DNA of 64,000 nucleotides from the NCBI RefSeq assembly GCF_028748185.1, contig NZ_CP118164.1, positions 4,489,814 to 4,553,813 of the forward strand. Direction: 5' to 3'. Shown here piece by piece: positions 39,255 to 49,234 of this stretch (position 1 is the stretch's first letter; every line of letters begins with the position of its first letter). The DNA comes from Bremerella sp. P1 (GTDB lineage: Bacteria > Planctomycetota > Planctomycetia > Pirellulales > Pirellulaceae). The notes under the pieces were generated by a model. That model ran no database searches and was not told where the DNA came from. It saw only the letters and a program-made list of their open reading frames with translations. The position numbers and the translations under genes are program-made.

Positions 39255-41345
39255 CTAACGCAACGGAATTCCACCTGCCGAGATGGAAACAATAAACTTG
39301 GCCCCAGAACCGGCTTGGCTGACCGGTGTGATGGTGCCTCCATGGGCTTCTACGATTCGCGAAGCAATTGCCATGCCTAAGCCGGATCCTTTCGTTTTGG
39401 TCGTAAAAAATGGGTCCAACATTCTTCGGGCAACCGTTTCGTCAAACCCGGGTCCATTGTCGGTCAGGGTGATCACGATGTGCGAACTATCGCCGGTCTC
39501 AATTTCGGCGCAAATTCTTGCTGGATCTGGGGTTGCCGCCAACGAGTTCTCTAGCAAATTCCGAAATACCTGGATCAGGCGAAACTCATCCGCTTGAAGC
39601 GTGACATCACGCCCGCCTGAGATTTCCAAAGTTGCGTCTCGATTTCTTCGTAAAGGTTCGGTTTGGTCCCAGGCCCGGCGGCAAGTGGCGATCAGGTCGA
39701 CCGGTTTGGTTTCGAGGACGATCGGGGCCGCATAACTGCGGACCTCGTCAAAAAGCCATTGCAGATCGTCTTGGGCCTGCTGAAGCCGACCGATCAGTTT
39801 CATTTCCTCCGATGCCGGTTCGAACTCCAGTTCCAGCATTTCGGTACAGGCCTGAATGCGTTGCAGGGCGTTTCGGCTTTCGTGGGCGATGCCGGTAATC
39901 ATCTGGCCGATTGCCGCAAGCCGTTCTGCCTGAAGTTGTTGACGCCGCTGATCCTCAGAGTCGGTAATGTCATGCAAGAGCCAGATCTCATCGATGGCCG
40001 ACTCGAATTTGAGTTTCGCGATCGTTCGTATTTCTCGGTCGGCCCGCTGAATGCGAACCTCCGACTGCTGAATCTTCCCCGCGTGCGGATCGGCGGGACC
40101 TGGAGACGATTCGTCAACTTCCGGCTCGACGAGCAGTTTCTTCCAGTCATCCAGCGAATTGAGCTCTTCCCGGGTGTAACCGGTCATGTTCTCGACGCCC
40201 TGATTGACCTGCAGCATGTCATTCACCACGTAAACCGCCCCGGCAGGTAGCCGATCGATTAGACGCCGCAGTTGGTGCTCGCTCTGCCGCTGCTGGTTTT
40301 CAATCCCCTTGCGATGGATGGCGTTGGCCAGAATATTGGCAAGGGATACCAGAAAGTCGTGATCGGATGCTTGAAACTGCCGATGCTGTCGAAAATGGAC
40401 CGCTAGGATGCCGTAGATTTCGTTTTCGTTGCGAATGGCGACCTGAATGCTGCTGACGATCCGCTGCTTCTTGAACAGCGCTGGATATTCCAAATCTGTT
40501 TGCAGGTCATGATCGTCAACTTCCATCGAGTCCTTGCTCGAAAGAATTATGTCGAAATACGATCCGACCTCCAAATCGCCGATCGATTGCCCCAGGATTT
40601 CCTTGGGCCAGCCCGAAGCCGAGCGAAAGAAGAACGTATTTTTCTCAGGGACGAACTTCAGTAGTTCGCAGTAGTCTGCCTGGAGGGACTCCGTTAAATA
40701 GGCGATTGCCTGATCGTAGAGCACTTCTAGCGGGGCTCCGGCCAGGGCATCGCGACTCAGCAGCGCGAGACGCTTTTGTTGACCCAGTCGGGCATGATTG
40801 ACGGGGATCTGACGAGACTGGTACTCCTTGTAATACGAGTCCGACATCAAAGCCAACTCGAAGTCCAATCGTTTGTTGAGCGATCGCTGAAGCAGGTCTC
40901 GCTCGTTCGCGGACAATTCTTCGAGATTCTCCAACACGCTACCGAGGTGCCCTCGAATGCGGGCAAACGCCGCATTGACGTAAACCTGATCGAGACCGAT
41001 GTCGACATGTTTTCGCCCAATACGCCATCGCTTCTCTAAGTAGGCGGCATCATGTTGGCCAAGTAAAGCCTCGCCAAGCCACTCGCGAAGGCTTACCTTC
41101 AATCGCTCGATCTGCTGCTCGCCACCGGTGATTACGCGCAAAGCGGCGGGGTGATTGAGGATCTCCTGATAAAAGTCGGAGACCACATGATCAAAGTGGG
41201 GCTGAAGTAGTTCCAGCAATCGCCTGGAACAGTCATCGTCGTCCGGTGTCCAATTGATATACCGTTTGAATTCCTCAAAGCGACGCCCGACATATTGATC
41301 GAAACTTACTTCGCTGGCGGAAGACGAAGGTTGGTCCATTTCCAT
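39255..41345 (-). CDS. globin-coupled histidine kinase (oxygen sensor)
   Basis: The 696-residue protein begins with a protoglobin-type sensor (about 12-170) in which WRIGRKHVDIGLDQVYV matches the proximal haem-ligand helix of globin-coupled sensors, H113 being the ligand. A GAF domain (about 205-345) and a PAS domain (about 360-465) follow, then a HisKA domain with GIAHESRNALQRI (phospho-accepting H) and a HATPase_c domain (NLLENSLAATP, DNGPGFDE, KGSGLGMAIASRI). There are no membrane segments. A small hairpin TCATCT-GCG-AGATGA (41352-41366) lies just before the ATG and could affect translation. Next to the cbb3 oxidase, oxygen or NO sensing that controls respiration is the natural reading. 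Confidence 0.92.
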   Translation of the reverse strand: MEMDQPSSSASEVSFDQYVGRRFEEFKRYINWTPDDDDCSRRLLELLQPHFDHVVSDFYQEILNHPAALRVITGGEQQIERLKVSLREWLGEALLGQHDAAYLEKRWRIGRKHVDIGLDQVYVNAAFARIRGHLGSVLENLEELSANERDLLQRSLNKRLDFELALMSDSYYKEYQSRQIPVNHARLGQQKRLALLSRDALAGAPLEVLYDQAIAYLTESLQADYCELLKFVPEKNTFFFRSASGWPKEILGQSIGDLEVGSYFDIILSSKDSMEVDDHDLQTDLEYPALFKKQRIVSSIQVAIRNENEIYGILAVHFRQHRQFQASDHDFLVSLANILANAIHRKGIENQQRQSEHQLRRLIDRLPAGAVYVVNDMLQVNQGVENMTGYTREELNSLDDWKKLLVEPEVDESSPGPADPHAGKIQQSEVRIQRADREIRTIAKLKFESAIDEIWLLHDITDSEDQRRQQLQAERLAAIGQMITGIAHESRNALQRIQACTEMLELEFEPASEEMKLIGRLQQAQDDLQWLFDEVRSYAAPIVLETKPVDLIATCRRAWDQTEPLRRNRDATLEISGGRDVTLQADEFRLIQVFRNLLENSLAATPDPARICAEIETGDSSHIVITLTDNGPGFDETVARRMLDPFFTTKTKGSGLGMAIASRIVEAHGGTITPVSQAGSGAKFIVSISAGGIPLR

Positions 41346-41539
41346 AGTTGCTCATCTGCGAGATGACGATGTAGTGCTGCTGGGAGCTGATCTCAGAAGC
41401 TCGCTCTATAAACACTTTCTAACAGATTCAGACGCGCGGCGGACATCCATGCCGCGTAAAAATCGAGGCGATCGTCAAGCAATGCGCAAGTGCGTGTTTT
41501 CAAGAAGGCAGCGGGGCAGATGCTTATGGGAGAACGGTG

Positions 41540-41926
41540 TTAGAACATCCCGTTCTCATTGGCCGACTCGTCCGGCACGGTCTGCAGGACATCCCAGTGC
41601 TCGACGACCTTGCCGTTGGCATCAAAGCGAAAGATATCGATGCCAGCCCAGTCCGATTCACCGGGCCAGGTTTGATGGCAGTGGAGCACGACGTAGTCCC
41701 CTTCGGCGATCGCACGAACAACGCGGACACGTTTGCCTGGGTACTCGGCTGCCATTCGCTCGAAGTAGTCGATGAAGGCCTGCTTGCCATCGCCAACCAT
41801 CGGGTTGTGTTGGATGTACGTTTCTCCAACGTAATGCTCGACTGCCTCGGCCGGACGGCAGTCGTTGAACATCATCTCGTAAAACGCCATGGCGTTTTGT
41901 TTGTTTCGCTCTTCGCGCTCGCCCAT
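41540..41926 (-). CDS. SnoaL-like (NTF2-fold) protein
   Basis: The 128-residue protein fits the SnoaL-like polyketide cyclase/ester cyclase family: [35 protein letters not shown], a beta-rich middle with [13 protein letters not shown], and [22 protein letters not shown]. The fold forms a cone-shaped pocket; members range from isomerases to small-ligand binders. It lies 50 bases downstream of a PAS-AraC regulator on the same strand, so the two may be linked functionally. The substrate is unknown. Confidence 0.85.
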   Translation of the reverse strand: MGEREERNKQNAMAFYEMMFNDCRPAEAVEHYVGETYIQHNPMVGDGKQAFIDYFERMAAEYPGKRVRVVRAIAEGDYVVLHCHQTWPGESDWAGIDIFRFDANGKVVEHWDVLQTVPDESANENGMF

Positions 41927-41976
41927 GATGCGCCTTTGGGAACTGCAGGTGCTTAGTCTCCGGATCAGAGCTGACG

Positions 41977-42864
41977 CTAAAGCTTCGGTTTTCGCAGAAC
42001 CGATTCTTTGCGGAACCGCGCTGGTGTTACCCCGGTCAAGCGCCGAAACGTCTTGGTGAACGCACTTTGATCGCAGAAGCCATGCTGTTTGGCGATCTCA
42101 GCGATGGGCGTCTCGGTCGTTTGCAGAATGTGACAAGCACTCTCGATCCGAGTTTTGAGGATGAATTCGTGAATTCCGGTTCCCATCGCCTCGCGAAACG
42201 CGCGTTGGAGTTGCCGAGGCGATAATTCCGACAGTTCGGCTAGTTCATTGATAGAAATCGTGCGGCGGAAGTGCTGGCGGATGTATTCGATCGCCGTACT
42301 GACCCGCGAAAACGGCAACAGTTCCTGCTTCTTTCCTTCGTAGCTATGGACCGTTCCCATCACGCCGATCGGGTGACCGGTTTTATCGAACACCGGTAGC
42401 TTGTTGGTCACAAACCAGTCGAGGATCCGCTGTTCGCTGTACCAGATCTCGACATGGTTCACGAGGGCCCGCCCGGTTTCCATCACCTTTCGGTCGTCGC
42501 GGACAAAGTTGTCGGCAATCGAGGGAGGGAAAAAGTCGTAGTCGGTGCGACCCACGATTTCCGCTTCCGAGGCGACGCCCAGCCGCTTCTGAATCGCTCG
42601 ACTGGCGCAGATCATCCGGCTCCTTTCGTCCTTCAAAAAGAAGAACGTGCCTGGCATCAATTCAAACAGGTGCCGAAGTTGTTGGTCACCACCCATGCGT
42701 TGGAAGAATTCGGACTGAATTCGCTTCCACTCAGGAACCTTAGAGATGGGACCGTTGTATGCATTTTGAGGAGTCACTTGGATCATGGGGATTGCTGACT
42801 GCGAAGGGAGACTAAGGTTCCGGCTTACGACGGACGACCGATTGGACTGAAGAGCAAATTGCAA
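41977..42864 (-). CDS. AraC-family regulator with an N-terminal PAS domain
   Basis: The C-terminal ~100 residues hold the double helix-turn-helix of AraC proteins ([25 protein letters not shown]... [32 protein letters not shown]). Residues about 55-165 are a PAS-like sensor ([23 protein letters not shown]... [13 protein letters not shown]... [14 protein letters not shown]). An internal ATG at 42786 (MIQVTPQ) is an equally good start. The likely target is its own operon with the SnoaL-like gene. Confidence 0.88.
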   Translation of the reverse strand: MQFALQSNRSSVVSRNLSLPSQSAIPMIQVTPQNAYNGPISKVPEWKRIQSEFFQRMGGDQQLRHLFELMPGTFFFLKDERSRMICASRAIQKRLGVASEAEIVGRTDYDFFPPSIADNFVRDDRKVMETGRALVNHVEIWYSEQRILDWFVTNKLPVFDKTGHPIGVMGTVHSYEGKKQELLPFSRVSTAIEYIRQHFRRTISINELAELSELSPRQLQRAFREAMGTGIHEFILKTRIESACHILQTTETPIAEIAKQHGFCDQSAFTKTFRRLTGVTPARFRKESVLRKPKL

Positions 42865-43272
42865 AGCGTTACTTCAACAAGACACCACAACTGAAATTGG
42901 TTTCCTGTCCTGTTACGGGGGCTGATTTTCAGCTTGGGGACTTCCTCTCGCCGACTACGCGAGATGGGCATGTGCGAATGATCTCCGGCATGGATAAAAA
43001 GTTGATGATGACCTCTGGTCTAATTGCGACAGCGCAAGCCCCAGAAGAGGCAATTGCATCGTGTCTATCGAACGTTGGAAAAGTCCATCTCTGATTGGTG
43101 TTTTTGAGACAGGGGCTAAAGTGTCGTCGATCCAGGGATGAAGTGGCTAACAAACTAAGGTAATCGTATCGGTCCGTGAAAATAGGATATAAGACAAAAG
43201 CGACATGCTGGTGGAAATTGTCGAAGCTCGTCAGGGTTTGGTTAGAATGCGACACAAAAAATTCGGTTGCGG
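42865..43272. other. spacer without recognised features
   Basis: No gene is convincing in these 408 bases; short frames exist on both strands but lack ribosome binding sites and familiar sequence. It separates the AraC gene from the end of the DUF1501 gene and should contain the AraC promoter. Confidence 0.4.
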
Positions 43273-44679
43273 TCACGCGATCAAGTCCGAAATGACCTCT
43301 CCACCGAATTGGCTTAGTTGTTTAAAACGGCCTCCGTGGAAGTAGGTGAGCTTGTTGTCGTCCAAGCCAAGTAAGTGGAGCAGCGTTACATGTAGATCGC
43401 GAATCGGATGGACACATTCGATGGCCGAGCGACCGAGTTCATCGGTGGCACCAACGACGCCTGGGCGGACGCCGCCACCGGCCATCAACATGGTCATCGC
43501 CTGATTGTTGTGCCCGCGCCCCAGCGAGTAGACGCCACCTCGCCTATTGTTGTCAGGCGTGCGTCCAAATTCACCTGTCCAGATGACGAGCGTATCTTCC
43601 AAGAGACCACGTTGCTTGAGATCACGAATCAATGCCGCGATCGGTTTGTCAACACTTTTGATACGGGACGTATGTCCTCGCTCGAGATAGTCGTGACTAT
43701 CCCAACCACCACTGAAGATCTGCACGAAGCGAACGCCGTTCTCGACCAGCCTGCGAGCCATCAGACATTGTCTTCCGAAGGCCTTGGTTTCCGGTTGATC
43801 CAGTCCGTACATCTCGTGCGTGGCTTCGGTTTCCTGTTGAAGATCGATCACGTCTGGCACTTCGGCCTGCATACGGAACGCGAGTTCGTAACTTTCCATC
43901 CGTGCGAGCAGACGCTTGTCTTCGATACCGAGAGACTCCTGGTAACTCGAATTGAGTGCCGCCAACTCGTCCAATGCACGACGCTGGTGCTCGCGAGTTT
44001 TGTAGGCGGGCGGCGCCAGGTCGAGGATCGGAGAGCCTTCGGGGCGGAGCCGCGTGCCTTGGTAGTAAGGAGGCAGGAAGCCGTTGCTCCAGTTGCCTGG
44101 ACCACCTTGCGGCAATGCCAACTCGGTCATCACCACGTAGCCAGGCAGGTTCTGGTTGACGGTTCCCAGGCCATAGGTGGCCCATGCTCCGATCGCCGGA
44201 TCGCCACCCAAGCGGCTTCCGGTGTTCATGTGGTAGAGTGCTTCGGGATGGTTGAGCGATTCGGCCTGGCAGCCTCGGTAATTGCAAAGTTCGTTAGCAA
44301 CGTAGGGATCAGCCAGGTGCTTCCATTGGTCGCACATCGAAATCCCGTTGTCACCGACCTGGCGGAACTTGAACGGACTACCGACAAAGAACTTGAACCC
44401 TTTCTCGAGCCCGCCGGTCAGCTTCGACTCTTGCTTATGCCGCTTGGTCAATTCTGGCTTGGGATCGAAGGTGTCCATATGGCCGGGACCACCTTCCATG
44501 AACAGCATGATCACGTTCTTCGCCCGGGCCGGAAGCATCGGCTTCTTCGGCGAAAGGGGCGAATCCGCACTGGGTGCGGCTTCGGCCTTGCCACTCAAGA
44601 GAGACGAAAAGGCGACACTTCCAAGCGAAGCCCCTAGGCCATAAAGAGCCTGACGACGGGTAAGTTGATGGGGAGTCAT
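43273..44679 (-). CDS. DUF1501 secreted protein
   Basis: The 468-residue protein has a twin-arginine export signal (LTRRQALYGLGASLG) and the DUF1501 layout, which is distantly related to the alkaline phosphatase/sulfatase fold: LFMEGGPGHMDTFDPKP near the N-terminus, an HPEALYHMNTG stretch, and the GEFGRTP...GRGHNN motif near residue 370. It is last in an operon headed by an ECF sigma factor and follows its PSD1 cytochrome partner by 31 bases. Its activity is unknown. Confidence 0.92.
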   Translation of the reverse strand: MTPHQLTRRQALYGLGASLGSVAFSSLLSGKAEAAPSADSPLSPKKPMLPARAKNVIMLFMEGGPGHMDTFDPKPELTKRHKQESKLTGGLEKGFKFFVGSPFKFRQVGDNGISMCDQWKHLADPYVANELCNYRGCQAESLNHPEALYHMNTGSRLGGDPAIGAWATYGLGTVNQNLPGYVVMTELALPQGGPGNWSNGFLPPYYQGTRLRPEGSPILDLAPPAYKTREHQRRALDELAALNSSYQESLGIEDKRLLARMESYELAFRMQAEVPDVIDLQQETEATHEMYGLDQPETKAFGRQCLMARRLVENGVRFVQIFSGGWDSHDYLERGHTSRIKSVDKPIAALIRDLKQRGLLEDTLVIWTGEFGRTPDNNRRGGVYSLGRGHNNQAMTMLMAGGGVRPGVVGATDELGRSAIECVHPIRDLHVTLLHLLGLDDNKLTYFHGGRFKQLSQFGGEVISDLIA

Positions 44680-44710
44680 AGGATTGCCTTCGGCATGGTT
44701 TCAGGGGCGT

Positions 44711-47608
44711 TTAGTCGATGTACATGAATTCGTTTGAGTTCAACAGCAGCAAACAAAGGTCTGCCAAAGCTCGTGTCTCAGCTGATACGTCTGCTGGCTT
44801 GGTGTCCTGCTCGTAGTTCTCAAACACCGGGAGGATTTCGGTGTACTCAAAGACATCGCCGGAAAACTCTTCTACCAGCGAACGCGTAATTTCCGTGGGA
44901 TAGGTTGCCGGTCGAGGAGCTTTATCGGCATGGTACACCTGCATTTGGGCTACGTATTTCGAGAGCCGATCGCTCTCCCGCTCTGTGGCATGACGCCCCA
45001 AGGCCAACCGGAAGGCCAGATCGATCTGATCCGGCAAGGTCTCCGCGGATGCTTCCAGACGTAGAGCAAAGGCTAGCGAGCGGTCGATCATCGTGTCGCT
45101 ATTCAGGAGCGTGAACACTTGAGGGGTGACTGCGGCCGCTTCACGCAGTTCGCATGAGTCATTCGGATTCGGTTGGTTGAACAGTTCGGTAAAAGGATCA
45201 GCCTGACCGCGAACGTGATAGGCATAAATGGTCCGACGGTTCCGTTCCTCTGAGGTGCGCGAAGGCTGGTAGGCCGGTGCCAGCGAGAACTGGATCATGC
45301 GTGGTTGCAGGGCCACTTCCATGGTGATCTCCGGCATAACAGGCAAGCCGCCTTGGCAGTGCACCAGTTCGCCAGTGATCGATAAAATGCCATCCCGGAT
45401 TTCTTCCGCACTCAGCCTTCGGCGGGGGAAATGCGAAAGTAATTGATTATTGGGATCGATCTCCGCAATCTCCTTTGGGGCGACCGGAATCGAGGAGCGG
45501 CGATACGCCTCAGACAGCATGATCTCGCGATGCAGTCGCTTGATCGTCCAGCCGTTATCGACGAAGTCAGCGGCCAGGTAATCGAGTAGTTCGGGATGCG
45601 ATGGCTTACCGCCTTTGGCACCCAGGTTGTTTGGGTTGGCCGCGACCGCCTGACCAAAGTGGTACTGCCAGACGCGGTTTACGATCGCTCGTGACGTAAG
45701 CCCGTTCTCGGGATGAGCAATCCAGCGAGCCAGTTCCAGACGCCGTCCATCGACATCGGAGGTGACCAGGTAAGGCGACTCACTCGAAGAATTCGCGGGA
45801 AGACCCACAGCACTCAGCACGCCAGGTTGCACGGCATCGCCCAGCGCCGTTAGTGCACCACCGATCAGGATATGTTGAACAACGTCGGTCTCTGGTGGCT
45901 TGGGCCGCTTGATGCGAAGCTTCCGAGCAAACGTGCCACCAATTTGCGATGCCGGCGCGTTGTAGACGCTTTGTGCCATCGGCTCGAAGCGTTCCAAGCG
46001 ACGCGTCCAGATCCATTCGTCCTGCTCGCGGACTTTCAGCTGTCCTTGTTCGACATGATCCAGGCCACAATGTCGCGGCGGCTTCTCATCGTCAGGCAGA
46101 TTGCGACGCTCGGATTCGTTCTTATAGGGAAGGTCATGCTCATCGAACCACTGCTTCGCGGCCGCTTCCCGTTTGTCGACCAGTTTGTTCTTCTCGTCGA
46201 CGGCAAACTTCAGCATCCGCTCGACTTGCTTCTTCTGGTCATCGAATCGCGCGAGATTCTCTTCTGGCAGGAACGGTACGTTACGTTCGGCCATGTGCGT
46301 CGTCGCAAACGCCGAGTACATCCGGTAGTAGTCGCGAGTCGGCAGAGGATCGAACTTGTGATCGTGACACTTGCAACAACGCATTGTTTGTCCGAGGAAC
46401 GTTTGCCCGGTGATGTTTACCAGGTCGTCCAGATAGATTTGGCGAGCCTCTTCGGTTTCGACCATCGCGTTGTCCCAGGGCCCCATCCGTAAGAAGCCAG
46501 TCGCCACGATCCATTCCGACTCTTGTTCGTTATAGGCACCGCTTTGCTGGACCTGGTAAACGTCCTTTTGCTTGCCGCCGGTTCGCTCTCGTACGGATTC
46601 GTCGGCAAGTTCATCACCAGCCAACTGTTCAACCACGAACTCGTTATACGGTTTGTCTTCGTTGAACGAACGAATCACGTAGTCGCGGTAACGCCACATG
46701 TTGGAACGTTCGTAGTCATTGGCCATGCCACCGGTGTCGGCATAACGTGTGACATCAAGCCAATGTCGTCCCCAACGTTCTCCGTAGCGGGGATTCTCCA
46801 GCAGCCGATCGATCAGATCGGTCCAAGCACGACTGGCATCTACGGACCATGCAGTTTCAAAGGCGTCGATTTCCTCAGGCGTCGGCGGTAGGCCTAAGAG
46901 GTCCCAGGTAGCACGAAGGATCAGTTGTCGTGGCTGGGCCTGTTCTGCGGCAGGAAGATTGGCGCCTGCCAGCTTACTGCTGACGAACCGATCGATCGCT
47001 TGGTGAAGCGCTACGTCATCGTCCAGCAATTCTTTCTTCTTGCTCAGCTTCTGAAACGCCCACAAGTCGTGTGGATCGTAGCGACGATTGGTCCACTCGT
47101 CGGAGGTGCCCCCACTGGTCCTGACCAACTGCCCCTGGTCGCTGGTCAGGTTCTCCCACTCGGCATCGCGGATCTCGGTTTGTCGCTCGGCCGAAGGCCA
47201 AGGAGCCCCGGCCGCGATCCAAATCCGCAGGTCCTTAATCTGCGTTTCGCTTAAGCGGTCGTTTTCCTTGGGTGGCATTTCATAGCCGTTCCAGAGAACT
47301 GCCTGGTAGAGTGAACTTTCTTCCGGCTTGCCAGGCACCAACGAAGGTTCGCCTGACTCGCCGCCGGTTAACATGCCATCGCGGGTCAGCAGATTGTAGT
47401 CGCCGCGCACGTCTTCTTTATCACTGCCGTGGCAGCCAAAGCACTTGGCCTGCAAGACAGGCAGAACCTTCAAAGTGAAGAGCGTTTCCGCTTCGTGCGT
47501 GCTTGTCTCGGTGGGCTCATTCGCGTTGGCGACTCGGGACTGTCCCCAGAAGCCGAGCACGGCGATCGCCAGTGCGAGACGAATCAAAAACGTCTTAGGG
47601 CTTACCAT
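44711..47608 (-). CDS. PSD1 planctomycete cytochrome protein (DUF1549/DUF1553)
   Basis: This ~965-residue secreted protein has a signal peptide ending SRVANA, the PSCyt1 haem motif CFGCHGSD, the DUF1549 (PSCyt2) domain with a second haem motif CCKCHDHKFDP, and a C-terminal DUF1553 (PSD1) domain (WIAHPENGLTSRAIVNRVWQYHFG...). These proteins occur in large families in planctomycetes and pair with DUF1501 proteins, as here. MVSPKTF (47608) is the preferred start because the export signal begins there; upstream in-frame ATGs at 47614 and 47632 overlap the preceding gene. The natural substrate is unknown; links to polysaccharide breakdown have been suggested for the family. Confidence 0.92.
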   Translation of the reverse strand: MVSPKTFLIRLALAIAVLGFWGQSRVANANEPTETSTHEAETLFTLKVLPVLQAKCFGCHGSDKEDVRGDYNLLTRDGMLTGGESGEPSLVPGKPEESSLYQAVLWNGYEMPPKENDRLSETQIKDLRIWIAAGAPWPSAERQTEIRDAEWENLTSDQGQLVRTSGGTSDEWTNRRYDPHDLWAFQKLSKKKELLDDDVALHQAIDRFVSSKLAGANLPAAEQAQPRQLILRATWDLLGLPPTPEEIDAFETAWSVDASRAWTDLIDRLLENPRYGERWGRHWLDVTRYADTGGMANDYERSNMWRYRDYVIRSFNEDKPYNEFVVEQLAGDELADESVRERTGGKQKDVYQVQQSGAYNEQESEWIVATGFLRMGPWDNAMVETEEARQIYLDDLVNITGQTFLGQTMRCCKCHDHKFDPLPTRDYYRMYSAFATTHMAERNVPFLPEENLARFDDQKKQVERMLKFAVDEKNKLVDKREAAAKQWFDEHDLPYKNESERRNLPDDEKPPRHCGLDHVEQGQLKVREQDEWIWTRRLERFEPMAQSVYNAPASQIGGTFARKLRIKRPKPPETDVVQHILIGGALTALGDAVQPGVLSAVGLPANSSSESPYLVTSDVDGRRLELARWIAHPENGLTSRAIVNRVWQYHFGQAVAANPNNLGAKGGKPSHPELLDYLAADFVDNGWTIKRLHREIMLSEAYRRSSIPVAPKEIAEIDPNNQLLSHFPRRRLSAEEIRDGILSITGELVHCQGGLPVMPEITMEVALQPRMIQFSLAPAYQPSRTSEERNRRTIYAYHVRGQADPFTELFNQPNPNDSCELREAAAVTPQVFTLLNSDTMIDRSLAFALRLEASAETLPDQIDLAFRLALGRHATERESDRLSKYVAQMQVYHADKAPRPATYPTEITRSLVEEFSGDVFEYTEILPVFENYEQDTKPADVSAETRALADLCLLLLNSNEFMYID

Positions 47609-49232
47609 GGTCATAAATATCTTGAATTTCATCGGAAGTCAGGGCAGAAGAGAAAATCATGAACTCGTCGATCCGACCGTTCAGATTCCGAACGGCAAAT
47701 TCGGCGTCAGGCAGCGTGGGAAGTTCCCAGTTGCCAATCGATGCCGTTCCGATTTGAGCGGAGGCTGGCATCTGCTCTACGGGAACGATGTGCCGACTAA
47801 GTTCTTTGCCGTTGAGATAGTGAATGATGGTGCGTGAATCCCAATCGCACGTAACGGCCAGGTGAATCCACTTCCCTTGCAGGGTAGGATTCCAGAACGA
47901 TGGGGAAAGCGCTTTGAAGTCTCTGGGGCCATCTTTGTTCACGCGATCGACCGGTCGCACCGAGAAGTACAACTGGCCCGAATCGAGGATCTGCCAATGT
48001 GGTTCTCCCTTGTCGTACGAGTCGGTCAAAAAGAGCGAGTTGTACATCCGGTCCAGGCTGTCGATCCGTGTCCAGCACGAAAACGTCAGCGACTTGAACT
48101 GGCCAGGGATATTCACGCGAACGCGATCGGCCGGCTGCTTGAACTCAAGCGAGCTCTTCTCGGGCCAGCGCCCTTCGACGACCTTTGCCCCGATGATCGC
48201 ACCGTCGAGGTCGCGATTGGTCGGCATGACTTCACATGTCAGGCGGCGCTGCCAGTCGGTCAGTTGGTCGAATGCATAGTAAGTCACCAGACGCGGGTCG
48301 CTGCGAATCGAATCGGACCAGTTCTTCCACTGGGCATACCGCTGCTTGTTTTGCTGCAGGCTCAGCGACTCCAGTTCCGGAATCCCAATAAACGCTTCCG
48401 GCTGGGTGGCCGAGTCGGTCAAATCGCCTGTCTTGCCGACGCTTACGCCTTGGCCGGTGGTGATTCGGCGGACGTCTTTCGATAGCGGTTGTAGTTCGAC
48501 CTCGCCGTCAAAGACTTGTACTTCAACTGCGTCGGTTGAAACGGCCATGCCGAACTCCGTACCCAGGTCCACGACTTTCATCTTGTCGGTGTCGAGCGAG
48601 AAACCACGAGCCGCTGGCGGGACGATCGCGCGGATCTTCCCTTGGCGAACGAGGGCCTGGGTCGACGACTCCAACTCGATATCGGCGGGGCCTTCCAGGA
48701 CGATCGTTGCACCGCAGAAGAACTCGATCTGAGCGAGACCTTCATCCAGTTGAAACCTACCGGAGGTTAGGGCCTCGCCGACCTGCCGTGACGGCTGCCC
48801 TTCAGGCCACGCTGGCTCGACGAGACGAGTCAGGATGGCAATCCCTTGCGAGGTGTTCTCTTTGACCTCAGTCCCGCCGTTGGATGCAATTGGAGTTGAT
48901 CCGTTTCCGCCAGCCAAGAAGGACCACAGCAATCCGACTGAAAGCAACACGCAAGCGGCCAGGGCAAACGCGGCGATCGACGCCCAGCTAAAGGAACTCG
49001 GCTTGGCTTGTTGGAGCAATGGACGCGACGGCAAGTTGTCGGGCAAGCTTGGCTGGGCCGCGTGGGGCTGCAGATCGAGTGCAGTCGTCAGCATCTGCCA
49101 CTGGACATAGAACTTGCGTGCTTCAGGATCTTCTTTCAGCAGCGTCTGAAGTCGGACCAGATCGGCATCGCTGATCGTGCCAGCTTCCCAGTCGAATAAC
49201 AGCGACTCGATTTCAGAGTATTTCTCGTTCAT
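47595..49232 (-). CDS. FecR/LamG membrane protein, probable sigma-factor regulator
   Basis: The 545-residue protein starts with a short cytoplasmic segment of anti-sigma type (MNEKYSEIESLLFDWEAGTISDADLVRLQTLLKEDPEA), one membrane helix (about 83-106), a FecR-like beta domain (VDLGTEFGMAVSTDAVEVQVFDGEVEL) and a C-terminal LamG/concanavalin-like domain (FSCWTRIDSLDRMYNSLFLTD and GRIDEFMIFSSALTSDEI). It follows the ECF sigma gene by two bases. In this family the inner part holds the sigma factor and the outer LamG domain may bind a glycan signal. It overlaps the PSD1 gene by up to 38 bases. Confidence 0.9.
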   Translation of the reverse strand: MNEKYSEIESLLFDWEAGTISDADLVRLQTLLKEDPEARKFYVQWQMLTTALDLQPHAAQPSLPDNLPSRPLLQQAKPSSFSWASIAAFALAACVLLSVGLLWSFLAGGNGSTPIASNGGTEVKENTSQGIAILTRLVEPAWPEGQPSRQVGEALTSGRFQLDEGLAQIEFFCGATIVLEGPADIELESSTQALVRQGKIRAIVPPAARGFSLDTDKMKVVDLGTEFGMAVSTDAVEVQVFDGEVELQPLSKDVRRITTGQGVSVGKTGDLTDSATQPEAFIGIPELESLSLQQNKQRYAQWKNWSDSIRSDPRLVTYYAFDQLTDWQRRLTCEVMPTNRDLDGAIIGAKVVEGRWPEKSSLEFKQPADRVRVNIPGQFKSLTFSCWTRIDSLDRMYNSLFLTDSYDKGEPHWQILDSGQLYFSVRPVDRVNKDGPRDFKALSPSFWNPTLQGKWIHLAVTCDWDSRTIIHYLNGKELSRHIVPVEQMPASAQIGTASIGNWELPTLPDAEFAVRNLNGRIDEFMIFSSALTSDEIQDIYDHGKP

Positions 49233-49234
49233 GG

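Noticed and set aside
43408-44637. 409-codon open frame opposite the DUF1501 gene
   Set aside because: It is a by-product of codon bias; no ribosome binding site, and the opposite strand encodes a clearly recognised protein.
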